Shown here one piece after another: positions 1 to 5,156 of a stretch of 5,855 nucleotides of DNA (its first letter is position 1; each line of letters opens with the position of its first letter). The notes beneath the pieces are model-generated. The model did no database searches and was not told where the DNA came from. It saw only the letters and a program-made list of their open reading frames with translations. The position numbers and the translations under genes are program-made. The stretch spans positions 1 through 5,855 of the forward strand of contig JAAYWX010000283.1 of NCBI GenBank assembly GCA_012516225.1. Direction: 5' to 3'. This DNA comes from Clostridiales bacterium. Lineage in GTDB: Bacteria; Bacillota; Clostridia; Oscillospirales; Oscillospiraceae.

Positions 1-230
1 ATACAACGCTCCAAAGAGAAACAAACGGGATGTTTACATCGCAGGGGCCCCTCAATGTTTCTGCGAATTATCAGCTTATTCAAAGCAGCATAGAAAAATC
101 GAACGTCAATATGAACACCGAACTTACAAATATGATAGCGGCTCAGAGAAGTTTGCAGAGTTGCTCCACTGCCCTCAAAATAATCGATTCCATTGACCGC
201 AAGGCTGCATCGCAGATTGCTTCAATATAG
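1..230 (+). CDS. Flagellar hook-basal body (rod) protein, C-terminal part (5' end outside window)
   Basis: The frame is open from the left edge (first full codon at position 3) and ends with TAG at 228-230, leaving 75 residues. The tail carries the C-terminal helix typical of the FlgG/FlgF/FlgE axial family (Flg_bbr_C), with the hallmark TNMIAAQRSLQ followed by a heptad-like helix ending DSIDRKAASQIASI. Such proteins are exported by the flagellar type III apparatus and polymerise into the rod or hook through paired N- and C-terminal helices; only the C-terminal one is visible here. The following gene encodes another family member, so this pair resembles the adjacent flhO-flhP (FlgF/FlgG-like) genes of Gram-positive bacteria. 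The ribosome binding site of the next gene overlaps this stop codon, which implies one operon. Which paralogue it is cannot be settled without the N-terminal part. Confidence 0.85.
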   Translation, partial: TTLQRETNGMFTSQGPLNVSANYQLIQSSIEKSNVNMNTELTNMIAAQRSLQSCSTALKIIDSIDRKAASQIASI

Positions 231-244
231 GAGGCTGAAAATAT

Positions 245-997
245 ATGAATACCGCTTTTTATACCGGAGCTTCCGGATTGAACGCATTCCAAAGCAGAAT
301 GGATGTTATCGGAAACAATATTGCGAATGTTAACACCAATGGCTATAGACCCGTTGAAACAACATTCAATGACCTGCTTTATACGGAGATGTATGTAAAT
401 TCCGCAGATGTGCTTACCGGCCATGGAGTCAAAACTGTTTATACCGGAATTAACGCAGGACAAGGCACACCTATTCCATCATCGGGAGAGCTTGATTTTG
501 CCATTGTTGGAAACGGATGGTTTGCTGTCGAATCGGGAGGAGAAACCGTTTATACAAGGGACGGGTCTTTCCACCTCAGCGTTTCGGGAATGACAGCTTA
601 TCTTGTAAATCAGAACGGAGATTATGTTCTTGATAAAAACGGCAGGAGAATTTCTGCGGTTATAGGTACGAATTCATCTTCAGCAACATCATCCAATTCG
701 GTTTCGATAGATACAAGCAAATTTAAAGATCAAATAGGGGTATTCAATTTTGCAAATCCGGAAGCGCTTATTCCTGTATCCTCAAACCGCTACCGTGCGA
801 ATGAGCTGACCGGGGCGGCTACGGTCGCTGCAGCAGGGAGTTATGAAATGCTTTCCGGATATCTCGAACAGTCTGGAGTATCAATGCCGGATGAAATGAT
901 AAACCTTATTATGGCACAGAGAGGATATCAGTTAAGCGCACGGGTGGGTCAGACGGCGGATGAAGTGGAGCAGACAATTAATTCATTAAGATCATAG
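245..997 (+). CDS. flgG: Flagellar hook-basal body protein, FlgG/FlhP-type rod protein
   Basis: A complete 250-residue protein, the normal size for FlgF/FlgG rod proteins. Residues 5-35 form the N-terminal rod domain, including the signature NNIANVNTNGYR. Residues 84-132 hold the central family motif (DFAIVGNGWF, then YTRDGSFH and a GDYVLDKNG strand). Residues 206-250 are the C-terminal helix (YLEQSGVSMPDEMINLIMAQRGYQ). Family members assemble into the distal rod between the basal body and hook and have no classical signal peptide, since they leave through the flagellar export system; none is seen here. The start at 245 is supported by AGGAGG at 229-234, ten bases upstream. The gene lies 14 bases after a paralogue and 76 bases before cheC on the same strand, consistent with one transcript. 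The symbol is provisional: flgF, flhO or flhP would fit equally well. Confidence 0.85.
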   Translation: MNTAFYTGASGLNAFQSRMDVIGNNIANVNTNGYRPVETTFNDLLYTEMYVNSADVLTGHGVKTVYTGINAGQGTPIPSSGELDFAIVGNGWFAVESGGETVYTRDGSFHLSVSGMTAYLVNQNGDYVLDKNGRRISAVIGTNSSSATSSNSVSIDTSKFKDQIGVFNFANPEALIPVSSNRYRANELTGAATVAAAGSYEMLSGYLEQSGVSMPDEMINLIMAQRGYQLSARVGQTADEVEQTINSLRS

Positions 998-1063
998 TTT
1001 CATGCGCGGGAGAATAATACAATATTTTCTGAAAACTCCAAACAGATTTCAGGAAATATATCT

Positions 1064-1068
1064 GGAGG
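1064..1068 (+). promoter_or_regulatory. Ribosome binding site that fixes the cheC start
   Basis: GGAGG sits five bases before the ATG at 1074. An upstream in-frame ATG at 1002 would add 24 residues but has no such site and lies only four bases after the preceding stop. The 1074 start also places the conserved EIGNIGSGN motif near residue 20, as is usual for CheC. Confidence 0.75.
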
Positions 1069-1073
1069 TAAGT

Positions 1074-1373
1074 ATGGCATTAAACAACTACGGTGATTTG
1101 AGCGAAATGCAGTTGGATGCGCTGAGGGAAATCGGCAACATCGGTTCCGGAAATGCGGCAACGGCACTTTCGGCTATGCTTGAAAGAGCGGTCAACATGG
1201 CTGTTCCTAAAATCAAGGTTTTGGATTATAACGCCGTATGCGAGGAACTTGGAGGACCGGAACAGCTTCTTGTTGGAATTCTATTCGGCATGAGCGGTGA
1301 TGTCACCGGAATGATAATGTTCCTGCTCCACAAGGAATTTGCGCATATGGTGCTTAACTCGCTGGTGGGTTAG
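1074..1373 (+). CDS. cheC: CheC N-terminal half (99 residues, ends at TAG)
   Basis: This portion has the good ribosome binding site and would be translated whatever happens downstream. It contains the first CheC/CheX/FliY phosphatase motif complete: D15, E19 and N22 in DALREIGNIGSGN, followed after exactly 22 residues by P45, matching the family pattern [DS]xxxExxN(x22)P. The rest of the half (residues 46-99) supplies the helix-strand segment LVGILFGMSGDVTGMIMF and the helix ending MVLNSLVG, where an intact protein would enter the linker. Single-motif relatives such as CheX work as dimers, so a lone half could in principle fold and pair, but that is inference. Its own stop is immediately followed by GAG TTT GAC and a second stop. 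Confidence 0.6.
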   Translation: MALNNYGDLSEMQLDALREIGNIGSGNAATALSAMLERAVNMAVPKIKVLDYNAVCEELGGPEQLLVGILFGMSGDVTGMIMFLLHKEFAHMVLNSLVG

Positions 1374-1403
1374 GAGTTTGACTGATATTCCGAGCTTGAC
1401 GAT

Positions 1404-1697
1404 ATGGACAAGAGTACTATTCAGGAAGTAGGAAACATTATGGCCGGTTCATATGTAAATGCTATGTCATCTTTGACCGGTCTTACAATAGACGTTTCCA
1501 TACCTACAATGAATGTTGACATGGCGGGCGCTCTTCTTAGCGTTCCGGCTATTTACTATGCAAATATAAGCGATAAAATAATAGTTATAGAAGACGAATT
1601 TGGTCACGATCAAGTCGGGGCATCGAGCCATATTCTGCTCATTCCCGAGGTTGATGGCCTCAAAAAAATAATGGATAGTTTGGGGCTGGGTTCATGA
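1404..1697 (+). CDS. cheC: CheC C-terminal half (97 residues if started at 1404)
   Basis: This part lies in the same frame as the N-terminal half and carries the second phosphatase motif intact: S4, E8 and N11 in STIQEVGNIMAGSY, then P34 after exactly 22 residues. The end, with SHILLIPEVDGLKKIMDSLG, is the usual C-terminal strand and helix of CheC. The ATG at 1404 is the only in-frame start before the motif, but it has no convincing ribosome binding site: an AGGAG at 1372-1376 is 27 bases away, too far for normal initiation. It would also begin inside the first helix of the half. Independent expression is thus doubtful unless ribosomes reinitiate after the stops. The terminal TGA overlaps the cheD start codon. 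Confidence 0.5.
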   Translation: MDKSTIQEVGNIMAGSYVNAMSSLTGLTIDVSIPTMNVDMAGALLSVPAIYYANISDKIIVIEDEFGHDQVGASSHILLIPEVDGLKKIMDSLGLGS

Positions 1698-2188
1698 GCA
1701 AAACAATTGTTGTTGGGATATCAGACTATAATATCGCCATAGGCGGCGATATTTTGGTCACATATGCGCTTGGGTCATGCGTGGGAATTTGCCTTTATGA
1801 CCCTGTAGCTAAGATAGCGGGCCTTTCGCACATTATGCTGCCTACAATAACCGAGTTTTCAGATTCACGTTTTGCAGCACAATACGGGAAATATGCAGAT
1901 ACGGCCATTGAACTGCTTATGCAGAAAATGATAAACTCTGGAGCTGTAAAAATCCGCATCAGGGCAAAGATAGCCGGAGGAGCTCAGATGTTTGCGCCTA
2001 TAAATAATGCCAATATTGCCGGTATAGGAGAGAGAAACGTAATAGCGGTAAAAAAGGAACTCGCGCGGCTGAAAATACCAATTGTTGCGGAAGATACAGG
2101 CAAAAATTACGGACGTACATTGTATATAGGATCTGATGACGGCCTTATGAGGATAAAATCCGTAAATAAGGGAGAATGGGTTTACTAA
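1694..2188 (+). CDS. cheD: CheD, chemoreceptor glutamine deamidase
   Basis: A complete 164-residue CheD, the usual family length. CheD deamidates specific glutamines of methyl-accepting receptors in the cytoplasm and, in the Bacillus/Thermotoga system, also binds CheC and stimulates its phosphatase activity. The catalytic triad known from Thermotoga maritima CheD is present with the same spacing: T23, C29 (in ALGSCVGICLYD) and H46 (in GLSHIMLP). The family segments RIRAKIAGGAQMF and IGERNV follow, and a C-terminal portion contains GGxxGRTLY-like residues (GKNYGRTLYIGSDDG). The ATG overlaps the cheC stop as ATGA, and only a weak G-rich stretch precedes it, so translation probably depends on ribosomes finishing cheC. 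That makes the interrupted cheC reading frame relevant to CheD output. Confidence 0.93.
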   Translation: MSKTIVVGISDYNIAIGGDILVTYALGSCVGICLYDPVAKIAGLSHIMLPTITEFSDSRFAAQYGKYADTAIELLMQKMINSGAVKIRIRAKIAGGAQMFAPINNANIAGIGERNVIAVKKELARLKIPIVAEDTGKNYGRTLYIGSDDGLMRIKSVNKGEWVY

Positions 2189-2272
2189 TAGTTGTAAAAA
2201 TAAGAATGGACGCTTTTCGGAATTTTGGCACATATTATTACCAAAAATAAATAGTGAAGGGGTCGATTATGC

Positions 2273-3196
2273 ATGGCAAATAAAAAGCAGCCGGAGATAT
2301 TACTGGAGTCGGGGATAAACGAACTGGAAATTATGGAGTTTACTATCGGCGATCAGCTTTTCGGCATCAATGTCGCTAAGGTGCGAGAAATAATGATGGT
2401 TGAGCCGGTTAAACCCATGCAGAAATCCAATCAGTATGTTGAGGGGATTTTTAAGCCGAGAGACAAAGTGCTGACGGTAATAAATCTTGCGGCATATCTC
2501 GAACTCGGCCCTTCCCCAAAGCCTGAAAGGGATATTTTCATTATCACAGGGTTTAATAACAGCGAATATGCGTTCCATGTCCATACAGTTGTAGGAATTG
2601 ACAGAATTTACGGGACTCAGCTAAAGAAACCGGATCCCGTAATCTACGGCGGCAGAGAAGGCGTGGCTACAGGAATTGTTGAGCTTGAGGATAAACTTAT
2701 CACTATTCTGGACTTTGAGGCTATTATAGCTGAAATCTGCCCCGAATCAAGCATTCAGTATGAAACAATAGAGAATTTGGGCGGCAGTAATAATATAAGG
2801 AATAATGTCCACATTCTGATTGCCGAGGACTCCGTCCTCCTTTCCAAAATGATAATTGATGCCCTTCACAAGGCTGGATATGTAAATACCGTTAAGTTTA
2901 ACAACGGACAGGAAGCATGGGATTATCTCTGTGAGATACGTGACGGTGGGGACAATATAAACGATTTTGTAAACTGCATAATTACCGACATCGAAATGCC
3001 GGAGATGGACGGACACAGGCTTACCAAGCTTGTGAAAACGGATCCTGCGCTTAAGCACATTCCGCTTGTTATATTCTCATCTCTCATCAGCGCAGAAATG
3101 AGGATAAAAGGAAAAGAATTAGGAGCTGACGAGCAGATTACGAAACCTGAAATAGGAAGGCTTGTCGGTGTTGTTGATACTCTTACTCAGAAATAG
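2273..3196 (+). CDS. cheV: CheV-type chemotaxis coupling protein (CheW domain fused to response-regulator receiver)
   Basis: A 307-residue two-domain protein, typical of CheV. Residues 18-155 form a CheW-like domain (EIMEFTIGDQLFGINVAKVREIM near the start, TVINLAAYL and KLITILDFE in the core), which links receptors to the CheA kinase. Residues 178-305 form a receiver with the acidic pair E185-D186, phospho-acceptor D239 in ITDIEMPEMDG, S269 in VIFSS and K291 in ITKPE, so it looks phosphorylatable. In Bacillus, phosphorylation of CheV by CheA contributes to adaptation, which suits its place after cheC and cheD. The start at 2273 has AAGGGG at 2257-2262 upstream; an out-of-frame ATG at 2269 closes after four codons. 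An 84-base gap separates it from cheD, and a strong terminator follows. Confidence 0.92.
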   Translation: MANKKQPEILLESGINELEIMEFTIGDQLFGINVAKVREIMMVEPVKPMQKSNQYVEGIFKPRDKVLTVINLAAYLELGPSPKPERDIFIITGFNNSEYAFHVHTVVGIDRIYGTQLKKPDPVIYGGREGVATGIVELEDKLITILDFEAIIAEICPESSIQYETIENLGGSNNIRNNVHILIAEDSVLLSKMIIDALHKAGYVNTVKFNNGQEAWDYLCEIRDGGDNINDFVNCIITDIEMPEMDGHRLTKLVKTDPALKHIPLVIFSSLISAEMRIKGKELGADEQITKPEIGRLVGVVDTLTQK

Positions 3197-3237
3197 CAAA
3201 ATTTATTATTAGAAGTATTATAAATAAATGATTGTAA

Positions 3238-3277
3238 GGGCTTGTTTCCCACTTCCTGTGGGAAACAAGCCCTTTTT
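3238..3277 (+). terminator. Rho-independent terminator of the flagellar/chemotaxis block
   Basis: A perfect 15-bp stem (3238-3252 with 3258-3272, starting GGGCTTGTTTCCCAC) encloses a five-base loop TTCCT and is followed by five T residues. It lies 42 bases after the cheV stop and is oriented to end the + strand transcript. Confidence 0.93.
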
Positions 3278-3297
3278 AGGCGCGGTAGGGTTTTAAG

Positions 3298-3353
3298 ATA
3301 TGTTATATAAAAAAGTCAGCCTTTTATAAGGCTGACTCTTTTATATAACATAT
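3298..3353 (-). terminator. tRNA terminator inside a 26-bp near-perfect inverted repeat
   Basis: Arms 3298-3323 and 3328-3353 are complementary over 26 bases with one mismatch (A3313 against C3338), around a TTAT loop. On the - strand the core stem AGTCAGCC/GGCTGACT is followed by TTTTTT, a standard intrinsic terminator that begins two bases after the tRNA CCA end. On the + strand the run after the core is weaker (CTTTT), so it may work in both directions. The outer AT-rich arms (ATATGTTATATAAAA) are longer than termination needs. Confidence 0.85.
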
Positions 3354-3355
3354 TT

Positions 3356-3432
3356 TGGTACGCCCGACTGGACTCGAACCAGCGGCACATGGCGTCGGAG
3401 GCCATTGCTCTATCCATCTGAGCTACGGGCGC
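3356..3432 (-). tRNA. tRNA-Arg, anticodon CCG
   Basis: The - strand folds as a full cloverleaf. The acceptor stem GCGCCCG pairs with CGGGCGT (first pair a G-U wobble), and the discriminator A is followed by an encoded CCA. The D arm is GCTC...GAGC. The anticodon stem ATGGC/GCCAT carries the loop CTCCGAC, giving anticodon CCG for the arginine codon CGG. A five-base variable loop and the T arm GCTGG-TTCGAGT-CCAGT complete it. It stands alone between its own promoter and terminator, opposite in orientation to the genes on both sides. Confidence 0.97.
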
Positions 3433-3450
3433 ATATCAAAACCATATGAT

Positions 3451-3479
3451 ATTATAGCAAAAACAAGTTCAAAAGTAAA
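3451..3479 (-). promoter_or_regulatory. Extended -10 promoter for the tRNA-Arg gene
   Basis: On the - strand, TTTACT (3479-3474, four of six matches to TTGACA) is followed after exactly 17 bases by a perfect TATAAT (3456-3451), preceded by TGC as in extended -10 promoters. Transcription would begin near 3444, about a dozen bases before the mature tRNA 5' end at 3432. Confidence 0.75.
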
Positions 3480-3503
3480 GCAAATCATCTTTATACCGCA
3501 ATA

Positions 3504-3800
3504 ATGAGTGGTTATACTTCATCCGATTGTTTTATAGCGGTCAAAGCAGATGTTATGCGACTGACAAAGTTTGGCGCTTTGGCGGTATAAAAGCTGCGTT
3601 CGGTAACACCAGAACAGCTAAATGATAATATAATGAGTTTGGAGCGTTCAAAATACCGCTTTATGGAAAGCGCTAATCCCCAATCCGTCTGTGTCACAAA
3701 AGGAATTGAAAGTACGCGTATATATTTTATAAAAAGCCAATGCGCAGGGGAAATTGGAACGCCTGCGCCTATCCTCTCCGCAGAATCCGGAAATTTATAG
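3504..3800 (+). pseudogene. Possible decayed small reading frame of unknown function
   Basis: The interval between the tRNA promoter and the LysM gene holds no intact gene. One + strand frame here reads from ATG 3504 to TAG 3798-3800 with a single internal TAA at 3588-3590. It gives protein-like sequence on both sides of the stop, such as ADVMRLTKFGALAV before it and KLRSVTPEQLNDNIMSLERS after it. No start in this frame has a ribosome binding site, and I do not recognise a family. The frame ends 29 bases before the next start, as an upstream operon gene might. An overlapping frame on the opposite strand (3512-3850) is also free of stops, so the openness may be chance. Treat this as a candidate relic only. 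Confidence 0.2.
3706..3733 (+). promoter_or_regulatory. Candidate promoter for the LysM-GH18 gene
   Basis: TTGAAA (3706-3711, five of six matches to the -35 box) is separated by 16 bases from TATAAA (3728-3733, five of six matches to the -10 box). Transcription would begin near 3740, giving a leader of about 90 bases with a possible 7-bp hairpin (GCGCAGG 3742-3748 with CCTGCGC 3762-3768). This is a housekeeping-type match; a sporulation sigma site would be expected if the product is spore-specific, and I found no convincing one. Confidence 0.4.
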
Positions 3801-3814
3801 TAAAGGTTAAGATT

Positions 3815-3820
3815 GGAAGG
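3815..3820 (+). promoter_or_regulatory. Ribosome binding site that fixes the LysM-GH18 start
   Basis: GGAAGG lies nine bases before ATG 3830. An in-frame ATG at 3740 would add 30 basic residues (RRGNWNACAYPLRRIRK...) that resemble no LysM leader and lacks a good site. Starting at 3830 puts the first LysM domain at residue 3, as in SleL/YaaH enzymes. Confidence 0.75.
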
Positions 3821-3829
3821 AAAGCTGAT

Positions 3830-5110
3830 ATGATAACCTATGTTGTTCAAGCCGGCGACACTCTTTATCAGATTTCAAAGCGTTTCGGAGTGGATGCCGA
3901 TACGATTTCAAGCGTAAACAAACTGGGACAAATTCCGTACTTGGTTATAGGACAGTCGCTGGTTATCCCGACAACCGAAAGAGCTTATAAAGTGCAGGCG
4001 GGCGACTCTGTTTATTTAATCGCAAAAAAATTCGGAGTATCTCCCGAAAGCATTATACGGTTAAACGGTCTGACAGACCCCTTCATGCTTAATATAGGCC
4101 AGATTATTAAAATACCCGAACTGACCGACAGTTACGGTGCCATAGAAGTTAATGCCTATATAGAGCCTTCTGTACCATCGCCTGCGGAAATAATCGGGCG
4201 GGCGGGGCCTTATCTCACATATATTTCACCGTTCAGCTATACGGTAAATGCGGACGGGAGCATCAACCCGCTGAACGATTCAGCCATTTTGGAGGCCAGT
4301 AAGGACAACAATATAGCACCGCTGTTGGTCGTTACAAATTTTTCCGGAAGCAATTTCAGCACGGATATTGTTGATACAATTCTGACAAATCCTTCAGTTC
4401 AGCAGACATTGATAAACAATATGCTTAGTATTATCCGATCAAAGGGCTATTATGGACTGAACATTGATTTTGAGAGAATTTCTCCTGCCAACAGAGGGGC
4501 TTACAACAACTTTTTGAGGCGTATGATGAGCACCTTCAAGCCGCTTAATATTCCGGTTTCAGTTGCTTTGGCACCCAAAACGTCAGACACCCTTACAGGG
4601 GCGTGGCATGGAGCGCATGACTATGCAGCCGTAGGCAATATTGTTGATTTCGTAATTCTTATGACATATGAATGGGGCTGGTCTGGAGGACCTCCTTATG
4701 CTGTGGCGCCTGTAAATCTGGTTGAAGATGTCATCAAATATGCCGTAAGTGTTATGCCGGCAAATAAGATTTTGATGGGTATGCCGTTGTACGGCTATGA
4801 CTGGACACTGCCGTATGTTCGGGGAGGAAAATGGGCAAAGCGCATAAGCCCGCAGAGCGCCGTAATTTTGGCGGCAAAAGAAGGTGCGGAAATCATGTAT
4901 GATGTTAAGACGCAGTCGCCATATTTCTTTTACTATGATGACAACAGCAAGCACCATATGGTCTGGTTTGAAGATGCCCGTAGCGCACGCGCTAAATTCC
5001 TGCTCGTAAGCAAATACGGGCTTAAGGGGGTCAGCTACTGGCTGCTCGGAGAGGAATTCCCGCAGGTATGGCATATAATGGACGCAATGTTCCGAATAGT
5101 GAAGGTATGA
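3830..5110 (+). CDS. LysM-LysM-GH18 protein, SleL/YaaH-type spore peptidoglycan hydrolase
   Basis: A 426-residue protein, the normal length for the SleL/YaaH family. LysM domains occupy about residues 3-47 (YVVQAGDTLYQISKRFGV) and 52-96 (YKVQAGDSVYLIAKKFGV) and bind peptidoglycan glycan chains. Residues ~105-424 form a GH18 barrel. The catalytic strand reads GLNIDFE with D213 and E215; the first two acids of the classic DxxDxDxE are Y208 and N211, a pattern I recall for this subfamily. Y280 in ILMTYEW and W404 in GVSYWLLG are at usual substrate positions. Relatives cleave N-acetylglucosamine linkages in cortex fragments during germination. There is no signal peptide or membrane segment, which fits assembly into the spore coat from the mother cell rather than secretion. 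The gene is monocistronic and ends just before a terminator. The assignment to spores is by family; a vegetative role cannot be excluded. Confidence 0.85.
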   Translation: MITYVVQAGDTLYQISKRFGVDADTISSVNKLGQIPYLVIGQSLVIPTTERAYKVQAGDSVYLIAKKFGVSPESIIRLNGLTDPFMLNIGQIIKIPELTDSYGAIEVNAYIEPSVPSPAEIIGRAGPYLTYISPFSYTVNADGSINPLNDSAILEASKDNNIAPLLVVTNFSGSNFSTDIVDTILTNPSVQQTLINNMLSIIRSKGYYGLNIDFERISPANRGAYNNFLRRMMSTFKPLNIPVSVALAPKTSDTLTGAWHGAHDYAAVGNIVDFVILMTYEWGWSGGPPYAVAPVNLVEDVIKYAVSVMPANKILMGMPLYGYDWTLPYVRGGKWAKRISPQSAVILAAKEGAEIMYDVKTQSPYFFYYDDNSKHHMVWFEDARSARAKFLLVSKYGLKGVSYWLLGEEFPQVWHIMDAMFRIVKV

Positions 5111-5117
5111 TTTGCAT

Positions 5118-5153
5118 AACTGCCGGCAAGGAGAGCGGCTGCCGGCAGTTTTT
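5118..5153 (+). terminator. Intrinsic terminator between convergent genes
   Basis: An 11-bp perfect stem (5118-5128 with 5140-5150, core CTGCCGGCA/TGCCGGCAG) encloses an 11-base loop and is followed by T residues to 5153. It begins seven bases after the LysM-GH18 stop and lies four bases before the stop of the opposing gene. The AA at the other end gives little U-tract on the - strand, so it mainly serves the + strand. Confidence 0.85.
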
Positions 5154-5156
5154 CGT

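Larger units (their letters stand above)
1074..1697 (+). pseudogene. cheC: cheC (CheY-P phosphatase) interrupted by two in-frame stops, TAG 1371 and TGA 1383
   Basis: Read straight through, this frame spans 208 codons including the final TGA, the normal length of CheC. It shows both halves of the CheC fold in order. CheC removes phosphate from CheY-P at the cytoplasmic chemotaxis array and binds CheD, which is encoded directly downstream. The frame is broken at codons 100 (TAG) and 104 (TGA), with EFD between and YSELDD after; these residues fit the linker that normally joins the halves (G-x-EFD-x-YSELDDMDKS). The simplest reading is therefore two point changes in an otherwise intact gene rather than frameshifts. 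TAG ends the flanking rod and cheV genes and TGA ends the LysM gene, so both are ordinary stops in this genome. Options are a recent pseudogene, a consensus error, two separately made halves, or readthrough; the first two seem likeliest. The halves are described separately. Confidence 0.7.

Noticed and set aside
1002..1073. Upstream in-frame ATG at 1002 as the cheC start
   Set aside because: It has no ribosome binding site and adds residues unlike CheC, while GGAGG at 1064-1068 fits the start at 1074.
1360..1404. Pair of compensating frameshifts in cheC instead of two nonsense changes
   Set aside because: The alternative frames here read VRSLTDIPSLTIW or stop at once, whereas the original frame continues with linker-like residues into the second half.
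1371..1420. Selenocysteine or pyrrolysine recoding at the cheC stops
   Set aside because: No clear hairpin follows the TGA at the spacing needed for a bacterial SECIS element, two different stops would both have to be recoded, and both end other genes here.
2225..2253. Sigma-54 or sigma-70 promoter before cheV (TTGGCAC)
   Set aside because: The expected -12 GC element is absent and the -10 candidate TAAATA is poor.
3356..3500. tRNA-Arg as an integration site for a mobile element
   Set aside because: No direct repeat of the tRNA 3' end, integrase or phage-like gene is visible in the window.
3512..3850. 112-residue open frame on the - strand
   Set aside because: It overlaps the start and ribosome binding site of the LysM gene, has no ribosome binding site seen and no recognised family; kept only as a competing reading of the possible relic.
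3876..3905. Flagellar sigma-D-like sequence (CAAA...GCCGATAC)
   Set aside because: It lies inside the first LysM domain codons, has 16-base spacing and no flagellar gene follows.
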